Source: a virus
Direction: 5' to 3' (one strand)
IMG/VR virus record: IMGVR_UViG_3300035643_000005
Coordinates: 1 to 32,592 of that record
Length of the DNA: 32,592 bases
Position numbers and translations under genes: made by a program. Positions 8,071-15,832 of this stretch are shown piece by piece. The notes beneath the pieces are model-generated. The model was not told the origin of the DNA. It saw nothing but the letters and a program-made list of their open reading frames with translations, and made no database searches. Position 1 is the first letter of the stretch. Every line of letters begins with the position of its first letter.

Positions 8071-8700
8071 TTATGTGATCTCTGTCTGCTTATCTAACCT
8101 GGGCTTAAAGATCGGCTCGACATCGAGCTTGCCGTTTTGTATGTAAATCGCCGCCACGCCGCCCGGTTCAACTAACGCACGCGTATGACAACCGGCGATC
8201 ATGGTGCCAGCCTCATGAATGATGCTGGAATGGATAATCAGCAACACCGGCATCCCAGATCTCGCGCCCAGATCGATAGCGTCGATCAAAAGCGGTCGAA
8301 CCCGCACCTTAAAATGATTTAGCGATTCGCCTTCCGGGATGGGTACATCTGGATTGGCGGTGTGATAATCAATGACCTTCAGGTTTTCGCCGTTCTTCGG
8401 TTTGCCGCCAAGGTAGCCCACATTCCAGGCTTGCAATCCCGGATTATCAAGCAGTTCTTGGTGCGGGTAACCTTTCCGGTCTGCAATCAGCTTGGCGGTA
8501 TCGCGGGTGCGCTTCCTGCCAGAATGGCCGATCAGAGAAACATCGATAGGTTCAAAATAATAGGCCAGAGTATTTGCGTCCCGCGTACCCGCTTTATCCA
8601 GCGGTGCGTCAACGGGACCGCGAAAGGCGTGATGCAGGTTGAGATCTGTCGTGCCATGACGCGCCAGGTAGACGAGAACGTGTTTTTCGGAATTAGCCAC
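8071..8700 (-). CDS. Histidine phosphatase superfamily protein (209 aa)
   Basis: The ARHGTTDLN motif is the phosphate-binding RHG signature of the phosphoglycerate mutase-like (histidine phosphatase) family. HSGRKRTRDTA supplies the second Arg, and LLIIHSSIIHEAG the second catalytic His. The usual acidic residue after the Arg block is replaced in NPGLQAWNVGYLGG, so the proton donor may differ. The GTG at 8700 is preferred, with CCGGAA upstream and an 8-bp overlap with the previous stop; a TTG at 8715 lacks a ribosome site. Placed before the methyltransferase-glycosyltransferase gene, it may act on sugar phosphates or nucleotides (inferred). Confidence 0.85.
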   Translation of the reverse strand: MANSEKHVLVYLARHGTTDLNLHHAFRGPVDAPLDKAGTRDANTLAYYFEPIDVSLIGHSGRKRTRDTAKLIADRKGYPHQELLDNPGLQAWNVGYLGGKPKNGENLKVIDYHTANPDVPIPEGESLNHFKVRVRPLLIDAIDLGARSGMPVLLIIHSSIIHEAGTMIAGCHTRALVEPGGVAAIYIQNGKLDVEPIFKPRLDKQTEIT

Positions 8701-9094
8701 TTTCGTTCCGGGCAAGAGCCGCCGTGGTTACAGATGCAGCGAAAGGACCAGCAGAAACTGGCGCGGGCGCGGCTTCTTCAGGGGGCGGCTCGGCGATGAT
8801 TGACTCTACAATGGATTCAACCTCACTTCTCGCGGCTTGTCGCGCGCACTCTTCCGCAAGCCGGATTTCCGCAACTAAGGCAGCCAGATCAGGATGACTG
8901 ACATAGGAAGCCTGCCTGTCGAGCAGGATCTCAACGGCAGCCCTGCGCCATTCATGCGGGGCGGACTCGTTGCGCGCCAGATCCCGCAAAACTTCTGCGG
9001 TTAATGGCCCCAGATGCGCCTCGCGCTGCTCGAACATCAACTGCTTATGCGCTTGGGGCGTCCACGCCGTAGTGTTTGGCTTGATTGATTTCAT
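8693..9094 (-). CDS. Small helical protein of unknown function (133 aa)
   Basis: The middle is helical and rich in Ala, Glu and Arg. The last 40 residues are Pro/Ala/Glu-rich and probably disordered (EPPPEEAAPAP). No family is recognised. The start overlaps the upstream stop by ATGA, and the end overlaps the phosphatase start, so it is embedded in a translationally coupled series. It lies soon after the capsid gene. Confidence 0.6.
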   Translation of the reverse strand: MKSIKPNTTAWTPQAHKQLMFEQREAHLGPLTAEVLRDLARNESAPHEWRRAAVEILLDRQASYVSHPDLAALVAEIRLAEECARQAARSEVESIVESIIAEPPPEEAAPAPVSAGPFAASVTTAALARNESG

Positions 9095-9471
9095 CCCAGC
9101 AGTATGTACTCGATCGGAGTGGACGAGGCAGATGCGGTGATGGATAATGCGCTAATTCCGCTGGTGGCGTTGGTCTCAGTGAAGGCGATCATCGAGCCCG
9201 GCTGTAGGGTGACGATGCTAGCGCTGCTCCCGCCCTGCGGCGTCCAAGTCGCGCTCACAGTCGCACTGGTGCTGAGATTCTTGATGTAACAGAGCTGCGT
9301 CGGACTTAGCGGCAAGTTTACCGTCGTGGCGGTGGTGCCGATGTACTGCGATTGGGAATACTCAAAGATGGTGCCGACATACTGAAAGTTGAGGGCTTTT
9401 GCGAGTTGGACGCTTCCCGACAGGTTGTCGGTCATGGTGATGTTGCCGGTAAGAGTGCCTGTAATAGCCAT
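9091..9471 (-). CDS. Small beta-rich structural protein, possible capsid decoration (126 aa)
   Basis: The ATG at 9471 is preferred because AAAAGGA lies just upstream; the frame continues to 9504 without a better site. The protein is almost entirely Ser/Thr/Ala/Gly beta strands with few charges. It includes an LPLSPTQLCYIKNLS segment and a WTPQGGSSASIVTLQPGS segment typical of small jelly-roll virion domains. It is the next gene transcribed after the major capsid gene, separated by about 310 bases and a GC hairpin. A head decoration or head-fibre role is plausible from position only. Confidence 0.65.
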   Translation of the reverse strand: MAITGTLTGNITMTDNLSGSVQLAKALNFQYVGTIFEYSQSQYIGTTATTVNLPLSPTQLCYIKNLSTSATVSATWTPQGGSSASIVTLQPGSMIAFTETNATSGISALSITASASSTPIEYILLG

Positions 9472-9782
9472 TGGATATCCTTTTGAAGTTATTGGGCGGT
9501 CCAAAACTGCGTGGTCTAGCGCGGTTCTGGGAGATTAGCCATGCGACCAGCGCCTTTAGTCCAACGAGACCTGCGTCGTTCTTTAGGCGGTTGGCTTGGT
9601 GGAAAATCACAAACACATTTCCCTGGGCGCATCCTTTGCGAGGGGATCAATGTGATCTAAGCTCGGGGGAGGCGTCGGGGTTTTTGCGGCCGCCGCCCGT
9701 TAACCTCATTCCAAGTACGGGGCAATACTCGGGAATCTCCGAAAGCGGGGCGCTGCAATCACGCCCCGCTAGGGTCCAGCAG
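9472..9782 (-). promoter_or_regulatory. 311-base gap after capsid gene: hairpin and operator-like palindrome
   Basis: No convincing gene lies here. It holds the GC hairpin at 9744-9770 next to the capsid stop and an inverted repeat GATCA-ATG-TGATC at 9645-9657 that could bind a dimeric regulator. I found no good sigma70-like promoter on the minus strand. The Shine-Dalgarno of the next gene is at its left end. Confidence 0.4.
9744..9770 (-). terminator. GC-rich hairpin downstream of the capsid gene
   Basis: Perfect 9-bp arms AGCGGGGCG and CGCCCCGCT flank a 9-base loop, 12 bases after the capsid stop codon. Only two T follow on the minus strand, so this is a weak terminator, an RNA-end stabiliser or an attenuator rather than a full intrinsic terminator. 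Confidence 0.5.
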
Positions 9783-10769
9783 TTAGCTGGAGCTGGTTTC
9801 GCTCTGAAGACGACGGATAACCATCGTGGAACCAGGACGAAGCGTGTTGGTGTATTTCACGTTATAGCTGACCCAGCCGCCGATTTGACGCGCGGGATCG
9901 CTAACGCTGCCTTGCGCCGGAGCTTCCTGCACCATCAAGCGGTAGTTCTTCTCGCCGCTCTCGGGATTCTTTCCCAGGAATACGGAGAAGATTGCATCAT
10001 CAGAGAAGACATACGTGTTGTAGTACGTATTCGAGCTGATGGTGACGCTGGGCGCAGTGGTGGTCTGCTTGAAGCGGCAGCCCGCGAATTCGATCACATC
10101 CTCATTGGCCAGCGGGGCCAGCAGCTTGTCAATACCGCTATCCCGCCGTTTTAGAATGTCGGACAGGCCGTTGAAGCTGGTATCATTCAGCACGTCGTGG
10201 ACCACAAGGGGATGAATGATTCCGCCCCAGTAGCCGTCCTTAGTCAGCGGACGGGCATTGACGCCCGCCAACTGCTGTATCGCCGTACGGATATTGTTGG
10301 CCGTAAGATAGCTGCCGTTCGCCAACTGAATATTAACGGTGCCATCTACGCCGGTAGAGGCGTCTGCGGTAAGCTGAACCAGCGAGTTGAGGGTGAGGGC
10401 CAGCCGATAATTCAGCTCGGTCGCCAGGTTCTGGAGCAATGACGGATCATCGATCGCCACGTCCATTGCCAGGTCGGATGAGTTAATAAAATCGGCATAC
10501 TGGCCGATGGTAGCGATGATCTTCGTCGAAGATTCGGTGATCGGCGAGCCTACAGTACCTTCCGCAGCCTGGTTAGTGTTGCCGCTCAGGAGCGAATAGG
10601 TGAAAAACTGAATTTGGTTCCCCGAGCGCAGAGGAAGCGGCTTCTGCTTCGTCATGCTCATAAACGGGGTCTGGGCCTTCAGGTTGGGAATTGCCTGCCG
10701 CTCATAGTAAATGGCTACAAGGTTGGGCAATGCACCCGAGGTCAGAATTGAGGCCGGTGAATAAGCCAA
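9783..10769 (-). CDS. Major capsid protein, N4-gp56/P22-like HK97 fold (328 aa)
   Basis: The sequence pattern fits the N4-gp56 family of coat proteins: YYERQAIPNLKAQTPF near residues 22-37, a GNQIQFFTYSLLSGNT segment, an EGTVGSP loop, IGQYADFINSSDLAM, and a C-terminal GGWVSYNVKYTNTLRP strand. The length of 328 suits the family. The start is TTG, with GAGG seven bases upstream; no nearer ATG or GTG is available. The scaffold-like gene precedes it, the classic order for a capsid gene, and a GC hairpin follows. It forms the icosahedral shell. Confidence 0.9.
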   Translation of the reverse strand: MAYSPASILTSGALPNLVAIYYERQAIPNLKAQTPFMSMTKQKPLPLRSGNQIQFFTYSLLSGNTNQAAEGTVGSPITESSTKIIATIGQYADFINSSDLAMDVAIDDPSLLQNLATELNYRLALTLNSLVQLTADASTGVDGTVNIQLANGSYLTANNIRTAIQQLAGVNARPLTKDGYWGGIIHPLVVHDVLNDTSFNGLSDILKRRDSGIDKLLAPLANEDVIEFAGCRFKQTTTAPSVTISSNTYYNTYVFSDDAIFSVFLGKNPESGEKNYRLMVQEAPAQGSVSDPARQIGGWVSYNVKYTNTLRPGSTMVIRRLQSETSSS

Positions 10770-10797
10770 AGTAGTACCTCGTTGTTGCTACATTCCT

Positions 10798-11937
10798 TTA
10801 GCGCCGACTTTGGCTTACATGGCGGCGGACAGCGGCGAAATGAGCCGTGATCTCCGCGTCGCTCATGCGGTCAAAATCTTCGTCTGAGGGCGGCTGTTCG
10901 CTATCCGGCTGGCGCGCGGTTGTGGTTTCGCGCTGGCGGATGCCAAGGCCCGCTCTCTGTCCCACCCGCACGTTCGCAATGCGCGGATTGGGGGCGGGAA
11001 CGGCAGGCTGCGCTGGGGGCGCAGTCTCTGGTTCTTCCTCTTCTTCCTCAAGATCCAGCTCAAGCAATCCATCCTGGGCAAGATCTTCGAAAGCCTCGTC
11101 GAGGCTCTCGGGGGTCCAGTGACCCCGGTCGTACAAGAGGTTCATGATTTCGTTTTGGTTGGTGTCGGTCAGCGTCCGATTGAGTCTGTAGCGCGCCAGC
11201 CATCCCACCATGGCCTTATAGTTCTCATCGCACATGACATATTCGGGATGACGCGCCTTGAAAACGCGAGCGACCGATTCAGCTTCTAATTCCTTCTTGG
11301 CCAAGCGGCCTTCGCTGGCCAGGCTTACCAGTTGTTCTATGGTCAGTCCCGAGCGCTTCTGGAAATAGGTGTCGAAGGCCAGGGCGGGATCGGTGTTGAG
11401 CTGATTTTTAATTTCGTAGATTTCGTCGGCGGTCAGGTTACGCAACTGGGGCACAACCTCGGTTGACTCGGCGGGCGCGGCTTCAGGACGGGCGGTGAGC
11501 TTGAGTTTGCGGTTCAGGTCGCGGATCTTGCGGGTGGCGTTAATCTTGCCAGCGGCGACGTTAGTCCACATCTCATCCTTGGTCTTGCCGTAAAAGATTT
11601 CGGCATTAGCCGCTCCGGAATCAAGGATGGCTCTCCAGCCCTTGTTGGTTTTCTCAACCGTGAGGGAGGAGCCATCATCGTAGGTAATGACTTCCGGCTG
11701 TGGTGCAGGCGGCGCGGCCGGTGCCGCCGCTGGCGGCAGAGCCGGGATGGCCGGTGCTTCGGGGGCTGCGGCCGGTTGCGCCGCAGACCCATCTGGTAAC
11801 TCTATCGGTTCCGGTCTTGTGTCTAGCGGAGCGAACAGTTCATCAGCAAACCCATCAGGTACTGCCGGGACCTGCGGATTCTGCGGTTGGTTTAGGCGTT
11901 CTAAATCGACGGGTACAAATTGTGAAGGTGTGGCCAC
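10798..11937 (-). CDS. Scaffold-like head assembly protein (379 aa)
   Basis: Located directly upstream of the capsid gene. The first 100 residues are Pro/Ala-rich and disordered. A short beta motif, EVITYDDGSSLTVEKTNKGW, is followed by helices, a very acidic stretch ending in EEEEEEPE (about 295-305), and a helical, basic C-terminus ending in RRHVSQSRR. This mix of disorder, helices and a basic tail is typical of tailed-phage scaffolding proteins, which chaperone coat assembly and leave the head. The start is GTG at 11937 with AGGAG six bases before it. The family assignment rests on composition and position only. Confidence 0.75.
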   Translation of the reverse strand: MATPSQFVPVDLERLNQPQNPQVPAVPDGFADELFAPLDTRPEPIELPDGSAAQPAAAPEAPAIPALPPAAAPAAPPAPQPEVITYDDGSSLTVEKTNKGWRAILDSGAANAEIFYGKTKDEMWTNVAAGKINATRKIRDLNRKLKLTARPEAAPAESTEVVPQLRNLTADEIYEIKNQLNTDPALAFDTYFQKRSGLTIEQLVSLASEGRLAKKELEAESVARVFKARHPEYVMCDENYKAMVGWLARYRLNRTLTDTNQNEIMNLLYDRGHWTPESLDEAFEDLAQDGLLELDLEEEEEEPETAPPAQPAVPAPNPRIANVRVGQRAGLGIRQRETTTARQPDSEQPPSDEDFDRMSDAEITAHFAAVRRHVSQSRR

Positions 11938-11978
11938 TGCATTCTCCTAAAGGCAATCCGGCCTTTGCGGGTACTTTG

Positions 11979-12353
11979 CTATAAACTCTCTGGGGGCACC
12001 GGACTGTGCCGCATGGCTTCTTTAACCGGCTCCGGTACGGTCGAGGTTTGGGTGATTAGGTTTTGTGCGTCCTCGACGAATAACGTGAAGATACGGCTGG
12101 CGGCAAAGGCGGTAGCGTGTGCCGCCAGGACGGCGTCCTTGTCGCCCGGATCGGTATTAACCAAACGTTCGGTCTCCTTGGCGGCATAACTGCGCAGCAT
12201 TTCCAGGACAACGTCCCAGCCAGGCGAATTGACTACATGAGCCAAGTCGCGGCCTTTCTGCCAGCGCTCGATCTCGTCCTGCTCCTCGCCGCTCAGACCT
12301 CGACCATTTATGGTCTGTATCTGCTTAAGGAATTCCTCAGTCGCTCTGGGCAT
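11979..12353 (-). CDS. Small helical head-region protein (124 aa)
   Basis: Unrecognised, all-helical protein with an EEFLKQIQTING start and a RSYAAKETERLVN helix. It lies between the portal-side genes and the scaffold. The start overlaps the end of the small Cys/Tyr protein gene by 17 bases. Spacing to the next gene (scaffold, GTG 11937) is about 40 bases. A minor head or assembly function is likely from location alone. Confidence 0.6.
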   Translation of the reverse strand: MPRATEEFLKQIQTINGRGLSGEEQDEIERWQKGRDLAHVVNSPGWDVVLEMLRSYAAKETERLVNTDPGDKDAVLAAHATAFAASRIFTLFVEDAQNLITQTSTVPEPVKEAMRHSPVPPESL

Positions 12354-12534
12354 TTACGTCGGAGTGATTGCACTGCATCTGTGGGTCGTTTGCACCTTGC
12401 AGGCCGCCCATGTTGACGGTTGCCGGGTTAGACGAAGCCCAATACCAGTACGGCTGATAGGGCTGATAATACGGATAGTTTCTGCGGCCGCAGTACGGGC
12501 AATAGCCGCAATGCGGACACACACCTTGATACAT
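12337..12534 (-). CDS. Short Cys/Tyr-rich protein, zinc-knuckle-like (65 aa)
   Basis: The N-terminus has CPHCGYCPYCGRR, a compact double C-x2-C arrangement likely to bind zinc. A Tyr/Pro-rich run (YPYYQPYQPYWYW) and a polar tail follow. AAAAGGAG precedes the ATG by six bases, a strong ribosome site. It lies just after the portal gene. No family or function is recognised; the Tyr/Pro run suggests a flexible adhesive or assembly segment. Confidence 0.65.
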   Translation of the reverse strand: MYQGVCPHCGYCPYCGRRNYPYYQPYQPYWYWASSNPATVNMGGLQGANDPQMQCNHSDVNAQSD

Positions 12535-12552
12535 AGCGCTCCTTTTAAGCCT

Positions 12553-14643
12553 TTAGGCAGTTGAGCCGAAGCCCAATGTTCCCGGACCACCGGTCAAGGT
12601 CTCGGGGGTTTCGGCAGCTTCCAGATCGTGACGAAGGACTTCGCGACCGGCGCGGTCCATATTTTCCAGGTCAACCAGTTCCATCGCGTGCTGATGCTTC
12701 TGATCCATCATTTGCCGTTGCGCCTGAATCTGGGTCTGGGTGCGGGCGTTGGCCTGCGCGGCGGGAAGCATACTTTGGTAACGCTGCTGTTCTTCCGCGT
12801 TCATCTTTACGACAACGTCATTGAAGTTTTTCCAGTCGGAAACCTCGAAGAACATGCGCATGATCTCGGGCACGTCGACCCGGTAACCGGCGACGGCAAG
12901 CTGTTCGGTAGTTTGCTCGTTGGTCAGGAACTGCACCAGGATAGGCAAGGCTTGCGCCATATTGCGGCGCGCCTGCATCTTCGCTGCGGCCAGGATAGAG
13001 AATTTCACGCGAGCGTTGAGCAGCTCCATGAGATCCCCTTTGGCCTTCATGAATTCGTGCTGCAGCTCCTCGCCCAGGATGTAGCGCATGCTAGCCATAG
13101 GCATGAGGGCGCGATTCAGCTCGTGCGCCGCGTAGAGAAACGGGATGATGACTTGATTAGCCAGTTTTTCCACAAAGTCGGCGGTGCGGTTTCCGGCTCC
13201 GGCGGTAAGCTCTCTGACGCCGGTCGCGGATCGGGCGGCATTGGAATGCCCACTCGCGCCCGCGATGCCCTGCATAGCCATCTCGTTTGCCCCGGAAACT
13301 TGCTCGGCACGCTGCGCCGACATGGTGATATGCTGCGCCGCTTCGGGAACGGCAGGCAGGCGTTCCAGGACCCTGAAGTCATCTTTGTTATCGACTTCGA
13401 CGATCTTACCCGGCGCGATACGAATGCTCTGCGTGGGGACGCTTTTGCCGCGCACCCGCACATACACGCCATTGAGATTCAGGGCGGCATTATCCAGCCA
13501 AAGGTTGGTTACTCCCTGCTGCAACCGCTGTTCCGAGCCAATCGTTTTGGCCAGGCCGAGGCTCCAAAAGGCTTCGGGAACATCCCACCAGCCGACCGAA
13601 AGGAAGGGAATGACGCCGTAAGGATTCGAATCGTTACAGATGACCAGCTTCTGCTGCAGGACAGTAATGCACTTTTCATTATCCCAGCGTTCTAGCACTT
13701 CAAGCGGCTGGTTGAAGGGATCGATCGTGGTTTCTTCAAATCTAGCTTCCGCCCGTGCGTCCCAGAGGGGATTCCGAATGGAGACTTCGGGAACTGCGGA
13801 CTTGACCGGTTCCTTGGGAGGGAAGAACAGCATCAACAGCTCTTCCCGCGTCGGAATATTGAAACCCGGCCGGTCGCGCAGCTTGTTCAGATCGTTCCAG
13901 GTTAGATAGAGACGGTGGATAACGTACTTCGCCTTGCGAATATCGGGCACGTTAAGGCCCGGATCGACTAGGACGTGACGAAGATTAACGATATGCTCAA
14001 AGACGGGACGGTCAACATATTCTTCGACAACTTCTTCTTCGACATCCTCTTCATCGTCAAAAATCTGCACATCCGACTGTTGCGGAAGGGCGCTAGGGAG
14101 CGACAGTGGTTCCAACTTGCGCCGGTAGACCTTGCGTTCCCGAATAAAGGTTTCCCAGCCCCACTTCCACATTCCCGTGCCAAACAGAACCGCGTTGGTG
14201 ACGCCCAGCCTTAGCTCTTCGCGAAAGTTGATATCTTCGAGCTGATAGGCCAGCAAAGCGCCTACGGCGCGGGCGGCCATGGCTCTGGTGCCTGGTCGCT
14301 GCTGGATCAGGAACGGCGGATTCTCATAGAACAAGCCGTTCAGGACCTGGGGGACAATGGAATTAACCGCAGTCGCCACTACGAATAGCGGAACGTTCGC
14401 CCGCTCAGTCTGCGTGCCTTCCCAATAGCGGGCCGCAAACGGCGACTGATACAAGGTAGAGGCGGTGGGCCATTGCATCACCCACTGCTTTTGCGCCTCA
14501 AAGTTCTCGGCGCGCACCGCATCTTGCACCACCATCTGTAGCGCAGACTGGTCGCCCCACTTGCCGGTGACAAGCGCTTCTTTCGCTGCCTCTGGGTTTA
14601 ACGGCCCGTAGAGATCAACGGGGGGCTTTTCGAGTAACGCCAA
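12553..14643 (-). CDS. Portal protein (696 aa)
   Basis: Length and order (between terminase and scaffold/capsid) fit a podovirus portal. The N-terminal half contains ATAVNSIVPQVLNGLFYENPPF and WKWGWETF segments typical of portal clip and wing regions. An acidic EDVEEEVVEEY loop lies near residue 200, and the C-terminal half is a long helical stem and crown ending in Gln-rich helices (RTQTQIQAQRQMMDQKHQ). It forms the dodecameric DNA gate at one head vertex, known for the family. The start is TTG at 14643 with GGAAGG seven bases before it. A nearby ATG was not found. Confidence 0.85.
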   Translation of the reverse strand: MALLEKPPVDLYGPLNPEAAKEALVTGKWGDQSALQMVVQDAVRAENFEAQKQWVMQWPTASTLYQSPFAARYWEGTQTERANVPLFVVATAVNSIVPQVLNGLFYENPPFLIQQRPGTRAMAARAVGALLAYQLEDINFREELRLGVTNAVLFGTGMWKWGWETFIRERKVYRRKLEPLSLPSALPQQSDVQIFDDEEDVEEEVVEEYVDRPVFEHIVNLRHVLVDPGLNVPDIRKAKYVIHRLYLTWNDLNKLRDRPGFNIPTREELLMLFFPPKEPVKSAVPEVSIRNPLWDARAEARFEETTIDPFNQPLEVLERWDNEKCITVLQQKLVICNDSNPYGVIPFLSVGWWDVPEAFWSLGLAKTIGSEQRLQQGVTNLWLDNAALNLNGVYVRVRGKSVPTQSIRIAPGKIVEVDNKDDFRVLERLPAVPEAAQHITMSAQRAEQVSGANEMAMQGIAGASGHSNAARSATGVRELTAGAGNRTADFVEKLANQVIIPFLYAAHELNRALMPMASMRYILGEELQHEFMKAKGDLMELLNARVKFSILAAAKMQARRNMAQALPILVQFLTNEQTTEQLAVAGYRVDVPEIMRMFFEVSDWKNFNDVVVKMNAEEQQRYQSMLPAAQANARTQTQIQAQRQMMDQKHQHAMELVDLENMDRAGREVLRHDLEAAETPETLTGGPGTLGFGSTA

Positions 14644-14660
14644 ACTTGGCCCTTCCTACC

Positions 14661-15224
14661 TTAGCGAGACGGGATGGAGAGTTTTTCCTCTGGCACTTCC
14701 TGCACTCTTGTCCGCTTCGTCTTGGCCTCGATGTAGCCAGTCATTAGGTTGACACTCTCTGCGATGGGGATTTCGCCGCCCTCTTGGTTGGCCTCACCAT
14801 CATTGGTGCGGATGGGGAAAGCGGCCGCGATTTTGGCGGAGCGTCCGCCGTCATGCCAGCCGGTAGGAGTTCCGGCCCCGCTCGATCCAGCGCCGCCATC
14901 CTCGACGAAGCGCGGGCCGCCCTGGGTTTCGCTGAGGGTTACGAGCAGGTTCTTGCCCTCGGCTGTACCCGTCGGACCACTTTGACCGTCAGCCGCATCC
15001 ACGTCCTTAACCGGCCAATCTGCCGGGTTGGCACGATAGGGATCGTGCTGCATGGGGTTGAGCGGGACAAGGTCATCGTTGCCGCCGCCGTCTGAATTCT
15101 GTCCGTGGCCAGCGGCCACCTTGCCGCCACGAGCGCCGTGTGGTCCTTGATTTATGTCTTCCACGGGCCGATACCCGCCTGGCTTACTCATGGTCCGGTC
15201 ATCGGGTTGGGGATTCTTTGCCAT
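14661..15224 (-). CDS. Gly/Pro/Asp-rich disordered protein (187 aa)
   Basis: Low-complexity, hydrophilic protein rich in Gly, Asp, Pro and Gln, with a basic C-terminus (TKRTRVQEVPEEKLSIPSR). AAAGGAAAGAAA precedes its ATG. It directly precedes the portal gene with a 17-base gap. No family recognised. Disorder next to the portal suggests an assembly factor or an internal or peripheral virion protein. Divergently oriented from the plus-strand moron that starts at 15312. Confidence 0.6.
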   Translation of the reverse strand: MAKNPQPDDRTMSKPGGYRPVEDINQGPHGARGGKVAAGHGQNSDGGGNDDLVPLNPMQHDPYRANPADWPVKDVDAADGQSGPTGTAEGKNLLVTLSETQGGPRFVEDGGAGSSGAGTPTGWHDGGRSAKIAAAFPIRTNDGEANQEGGEIPIAESVNLMTGYIEAKTKRTRVQEVPEEKLSIPSR

Positions 15225-15233
15225 TTTCTTTCC

Positions 15234-15262
15234 TTTACTGCACTAAATTGGTGTGTTCTAAT
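15234..15262 (+). promoter_or_regulatory. Sigma70-like promoter with extended -10 for the moron
   Basis: TTTACT (15234-15239), 17 bases, then TCTAAT (15257-15262), with TG one base before the -10 (an extended -10). It points rightward at the gene starting at 15312. A 6-bp hairpin GGCAGA/TCTGCC (15270-15290) follows in the leader. Confidence 0.55.
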
Positions 15263-15311
15263 TGCGTGGGGCAGACGTTTCAGCTCTGCCGAAGAGAAGG
15301 GAGTCGTTACA

Positions 15312-15590
15312 ATGGATAAGCTAACGAAAATTTTCTTCTTGTTAATCGCGCTAGGCCTTTGGGTGAATGTGTTACGTAGACCGACGCCCGTTCACGCGTC
15401 GATGGATTATTCCTCCCTAGTCTACAGCGAACTTACAGACATCAATGGTCATGTGTCATCCATTGACTCCAACACCGCCGACCTCAAAACAATACATTGC
15501 AAGGGAAAATTTACCGTGAACGCATGGGGCAGCGTTGAACCCAATATAGGCGGCTATGAAGTAGAGCTGAGGTGCGAACCGGGAAAATGA
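15312..15590 (+). CDS. Moron-like membrane-anchored or secreted small protein (92 aa)
   Basis: ATG at 15312 with AAGGGAG eight bases upstream. The N-terminus is K-T-K then FFLLIALGLWVNVL, a signal anchor or signal peptide, followed by RRPTPVHAS, where cleavage could occur after VHA. The remaining about 60 residues hold two Cys (IHCKG, LRCEPG) that could form a disulfide outside the cytoplasm. It is on the opposite strand to all neighbours, has its own promoter and sits between portal-side and terminase genes, a classic moron setting. It may alter the host envelope or exclude other phages; this is inference. Confidence 0.72.
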   Translation: MDKLTKIFFLLIALGLWVNVLRRPTPVHASMDYSSLVYSELTDINGHVSSIDSNTADLKTIHCKGKFTVNAWGSVEPNIGGYEVELRCEPGK

Positions 15591-15814
15591 AAATGAAACT
15601 CGACTCCGTGCCACCCTACCCAAGCCAAGTAATAGCCAACGGCATTACAACGAATTTTGTGCGCAATCTTACACCGCAGGGCCGCTTCCAGATCGCGCGT
15701 CACCTCGGCGAGAAGAATTTCGATGTACTATTTGAAGGCTCGCCCGCTGAGTGTGAGGACTTTCTAGCCAGACAGATTGAGAAGGAATTTCCAGGACTAA
15801 TGAGGCAGCCTTAG
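15587..15814 (+). CDS. Small moron-partner protein (75 aa)
   Basis: The ATG at 15587 overlaps the stop of the previous gene (ATGA), so the pair is co-translated. A second in-frame ATG at 15593 is also possible. It has no signal sequence. The middle LTPQGRFQIARHLGEKNFDVLFEG and the acidic C-terminus look like a small globular alpha/beta fold. No family recognised. Convergent with the terminase gene, whose stop is at 15833, with no terminator visible between them. Confidence 0.6.
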   Translation: MKMKLDSVPPYPSQVIANGITTNFVRNLTPQGRFQIARHLGEKNFDVLFEGSPAECEDFLARQIEKEFPGLMRQP

Positions 15815-15832
15815 TGGGTTAGCGAGAAAACG

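Noticed and set aside
9362-9616. Minus-strand 84-codon frame starting at GTG 9616
   Set aside because: It runs into the well-supported 126-aa gene in another frame and has no ribosome site or recognisable protein.
12628-13695. Long plus-strand open frame of 355 codons
   Set aside because: It lies wholly antisense to the portal gene, whose protein is coherent; composition follows the portal codons and no ribosome site is evident.
15105-15311. Upstream extension of the moron gene
   Set aside because: It would overlap the opposite-strand gene; the ATG at 15312 has a strong ribosome site and begins a signal anchor.
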